DNA from: DATBIS01 sp036556805
Lineage (GTDB): Bacteria; Actinomycetota; UBA4738; HRBIN12
DNA: 24,333 nucleotides
Assembly (NCBI GenBank): GCA_036556805.1
Contig: DATBIS010000087.1
Coordinates: 1 to 24,333, forward strand
Direction of reading: 5' to 3'
Below the pieces are notes generated by a model. That model saw only the letters and a program-made list of their open reading frames with translations, was not told where the DNA came from and made no database searches. Positions 22,307-24,333 of this stretch are shown one piece after another. Within the stretch, counting starts at the first letter, position 1. Every line of letters starts with the position of its first letter. A program made the position numbers and the translations under genes.

Positions 22307-23283
22307 ACGAGCGCCGGTACACGGTCGCGGTCGCCCAGGTCGCGCCGGCGTTCCTCGACCTCGACGGGTCGCTCGCGATCGCCGAGCGCGCGATCGCGGA
22401 CGCCGCCTCCTCGGGTGCCCGCCTCGTCGTGTTTCCCGAGACCTGGTTGCCCGGCTACCCGGTGTGGGCCGACGCCGGTATCGCGTGGGAGGACGACGCG
22501 CAGAAGCGGGCGTTCGCGCGGCTCCACCGCAACGCGGTCGAGGTCCCGGGGCCGGCCGTCGACCGGCTCGCGAAGGCCGCGCACGATCACGGCGTGCACG
22601 TCGTGGTTGGCATGACCGAGCGCGACGCGCGGTTCTCGGGTGGCACGCTCTTCAACTCGCTGCTGTTCGTGTCCGACGAGGGCGAGCTGCTCGGCGTGCA
22701 CCGGAAGCTCGTGCCCACCCACTCCGAGCGCGTGATCTGGGGGCGGGGTGACGGCAGCACCCTGCACGTGTTCGACACGCCGTTGGGGCGCCTCGGCGGG
22801 CTGATCTGCTGGGAGCACTGGATGCCGCTCGCGCGCTTCGCGATGCACGCGAAGGGCGAGCAGGTGCACGCGGCGGTCTGGCCCGACGTGCCGGAGCTCC
22901 ATCACCTCGCGAGCCGGACGTACGCGTTCGAGGGGCGGTGCTACGTGCTGTGCGCGGGGGTCTACCTGCCGCTCGACGCGGTGCCCGACGACCTCGAGGT
23001 CCGCGACGCGATCGTGGAGGTCGCGAAGGCGAACGAGGACCCCTCGGTCGTGCTCACCGGCGGGTCGGCGATCGCCGACCCGGCGGGAACCTGGGTCGCG
23101 GATCCGGTCGAGGGCGCCGAGGCGATGATCCTCGCCGAGGTCGACCTCGACCGGATCGCCGAGGAGCAGCAGGCGCTCGACGCGGCCGGCCACTATCACC
23201 GGCCCGACGTGTTCAAGGTGACGATCGACGAGACGCCGCAGGTGCCGGTGTCCTACGAAGGGCCCGGGGCTCCGATCGCTTAG
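22303..23283 (+). CDS. Nitrilase
   Basis: 326-residue carbon-nitrogen hydrolase with the true nitrilase (branch 1) signature. Glu46 (FPETWLPGYPVW), Lys135 (HRKLVPTHSERVIWGRGDGS) and Cys169 in GGLICWEHWMPLAR, the CWE context typical of nitrilases that turn nitriles into acids and ammonia rather than amidases. The HHLASRTYAFEGRCYVL segment also fits. GTG start at 22303, overlapping the stop of the dehydrogenase. Cytosolic, substrate unknown (aliphatic or aromatic nitrile). A 22-bp perfect palindrome lies in the coding sequence at 23061-23082. Its TAG overlaps the TAA of the opposing permease gene by two bases (TTAG at 23280-23283). Confidence 0.92.
   Translation: MNERRYTVAVAQVAPAFLDLDGSLAIAERAIADAASSGARLVVFPETWLPGYPVWADAGIAWEDDAQKRAFARLHRNAVEVPGPAVDRLAKAAHDHGVHVVVGMTERDARFSGGTLFNSLLFVSDEGELLGVHRKLVPTHSERVIWGRGDGSTLHVFDTPLGRLGGLICWEHWMPLARFAMHAKGEQVHAAVWPDVPELHHLASRTYAFEGRCYVLCAGVYLPLDAVPDDLEVRDAIVEVAKANEDPSVVLTGGSAIADPAGTWVADPVEGAEAMILAEVDLDRIAEEQQALDAAGHYHRPDVFKVTIDETPQVPVSYEGPGAPIA
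23061..23082. repeat. 22-bp perfect palindrome in the nitrilase gene
   Basis: CGGGTCGGCGA (23061-23071) followed directly by its reverse complement (23072-23082), no spacer. It encodes GGSAIADPA. Confidence 0.7.
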
Positions 23284-24086
23284 CGCTCGCGCTCGAGGAT
23301 CTCGGGGTCGGCGCCGAGGAAGCGCAGCAGGTTCCCGAAGAGCGCGAACAGCGAGAACACCGTCGCCGCGACGAGGATGAACACCACGGCGACCGCGGCG
23401 ATCGTGGGCGTGAACCCGTACCGCAAGCTGTTGAACAGCTTGATCGGGAGCGTCTCCACCGCGAAGCCCGCCACGAGGAACGCGATGATGTACTCGTTCA
23501 GGCTCAGCACGAACGCGGCCGCGTAGCCCGTGACGATCGACGGGAGCAGGAGCGGCAGCGTGATCGTGCGGAAGGTCGTGCGGGGATTCGCGCCGAGCGT
23601 TTGCGCGGCCTCGCCGAGCGATCGGTCCATCTGCTCCATCGCGAGCGAGATCGTCACGAGCGGCAACGTCGAGAAGAAGATCGCGTGCGAGACGATCACG
23701 TTCTCGATGCGGTTGTAGTAGCCGGTCGAGAGCCAGAACACCTGCGCGCCGATCGCGCTGATGACCGGCGGCAGCATGAACGGCAGGATGCCGAGCGCGT
23801 ACAGCAGCGGCGCGAGCCGGATGTCGTACGCGCGCAGCACGTACGCGAGCGGCGTGGCGATCAGCACCGCGAGCGCGCTCGCCGCCGTCGCGATGCCGAG
23901 GCTCCGAAGGATCGAGTCCCGCCAGCCCACGTCGTTGAACGCCTCCGCGTACCAGTGGAACGAGATCCCCTGCGGCGGGAAGTCCATGTAGCGGTTCTCG
24001 TTGATCGAGGCGATCGCGACCACGAGGAGCGGTGCTACGAGGAACGCGATCACGACGGTCGTGGTCACCCACTTCACGCCCCGCAT
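23280..24086 (-). CDS. ABC transporter permease, PotC (spermidine/putrescine) type
   Basis: 268-residue inner-membrane permease with about six hydrophobic segments (first: VVIAFLVAPLLVVAIASI). The periplasmic stretch FPPQGISFHWYAEAFND is typical of the PotC/PotI group. The EAA loop contacting the ATPase reads EAAQTLGANPRTTFRTITLPLLLP. Substrate is probably a polyamine or similar small cation, but related permeases carry iron, thiamine or phosphonates, so this is inference. ATG at 24086 overlaps the TGA of the upstream permease gene (TGATG), indicating coupled translation. The ATPase and binding-protein genes are not in the window; they would lie beyond 24333 or elsewhere. It is convergent with the nitrilase. 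Confidence 0.9.
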   Translation of the reverse strand: MRGVKWVTTTVVIAFLVAPLLVVAIASINENRYMDFPPQGISFHWYAEAFNDVGWRDSILRSLGIATAASALAVLIATPLAYVLRAYDIRLAPLLYALGILPFMLPPVISAIGAQVFWLSTGYYNRIENVIVSHAIFFSTLPLVTISLAMEQMDRSLGEAAQTLGANPRTTFRTITLPLLLPSIVTGYAAAFVLSLNEYIIAFLVAGFAVETLPIKLFNSLRYGFTPTIAAVAVVFILVAATVFSLFALFGNLLRFLGADPEILERER

Positions 24087-24333
24087 CAGGCCGCCCGCCT
24101 CGTGCGTGACTCGACGAGCATCACGATCCCGACGACGGCGAGCGAGAGCACGGTGAGGAAGAGCGACATCGCCGCCGCGAACGGCACGTTCGCGTTGAAG
24201 GACGCCTGGTCGGAGATGAACACCGAGAGCGTCCAGTGCTCCGGGCGTCCGAGGATCGACGCGATGAGGTAGCTGCCGAGCGTGAAGACGAACACCAGCA
24301 GGAAGCCGGCCACGAGCGTGCCGCGCATGATCG
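24086..24333 (-). CDS. ABC transporter permease, PotB type, C-terminal part (gene runs off the window)
   Basis: About 81 C-terminal residues of the partner permease. It shows a hydrophobic segment with FTLGSYLIASILGRP, the conserved loop ISDQASFNANVPFAAAMS and a last membrane helix LFLTVLSLAVVGIVMLV, then SRTRRAA. This pattern (TLGSY... then NxPFAAA) is characteristic of PotB/PotH-type permeases. The EAA motif and N-terminus lie beyond the window, so the methionine near 24328 is internal. Stop TGA at 24086-24088 overlaps the ATG of the PotC-type gene. Confidence 0.85.
   Translation of the reverse strand, partial: IMRGTLVAGFLLVFVFTLGSYLIASILGRPEHWTLSVFISDQASFNANVPFAAAMSLFLTVLSLAVVGIVMLVESRTRRAA

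Overview
The window is a very GC-rich (about 70% by eye), gene-dense stretch of bacterial chromosome. Gene content and signals fit an actinobacterium-like organism. These include a glutamine synthetase with a GlnE adenylyltransferase nearby, large class III cyclase/ATPase/TPR regulators, many GTG starts, and several genes with a TAnnnT element six bases before the start codon and no Shine-Dalgarno (leaderless transcripts, known to be common in Actinobacteria and Deinococcus). I saw no insertion sequences, phage genes or CRISPR arrays. No gap between genes exceeds 300 bases.

Layout. At 1-259 (-) is the 5' part of a DUF192 gene. At 311-3468 (-) is a zinc-ribbon/adenylate cyclase/AAA ATPase/TPR regulator broken by one frameshift near 2160. 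At 3513-3587 (-) is tRNA-Lys(TTT). At 3712-4455 (+) is a secreted SIMPL protein. At 4475-7704 (-) are nadE and, overlapping its stop codon by SD placement, a Tat-exported copper-radical-oxidase-like protein that seems to start at CTG. At 7748-8215 (-) is a small hemerythrin-like protein, divergent from a secreted cupredoxin (8346-8705 +). At 8724-11906 (-) is an intact paralogue of the broken cyclase. At 11996-13225 (-) is a secreted Ig-like protein. At 13376-17808 is a nitrogen block: glnA (-), divergent from a RidA-like gene and glnE (+). At 17866-18264 (+) is mscL with an added C-terminal zinc ribbon, ending tail to tail with an adenosine-specific-kinase family gene (18261-18743 -). At 18754-20160 (-) are an Mth938-like gene and a Y-family polymerase. 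At 20217-23283 (+) is a tight agmatinase-like, zinc alcohol dehydrogenase and nitrilase operon. At 23280-24333 (-) are two PotB/PotC-type permease genes.

How it fits together. Nitrogen metabolism recurs: glutamine synthetase and its adenylyltransferase with a GlnR-like box in the divergent promoter, glutamine-dependent NAD synthetase, and a ureohydrolase/dehydrogenase/nitrilase operon beside a polyamine-type transporter. Two copper proteins (the radical oxidase and the cupredoxin) sit within 2.3 kb of each other and both are exported.

The most unusual signals are: (a) the exact TAnnnT-N6-start layout at seven genes; (b) in this window, cytosolic proteins have leaderless starts while exported or membrane proteins have Shine-Dalgarno leaders; (c) the CTG-start copper oxidase with a full set of active-site residues; (d) several long perfect inverted repeats inside coding regions, above all two in glnE; and (e) MscL with a zinc-ribbon tail.
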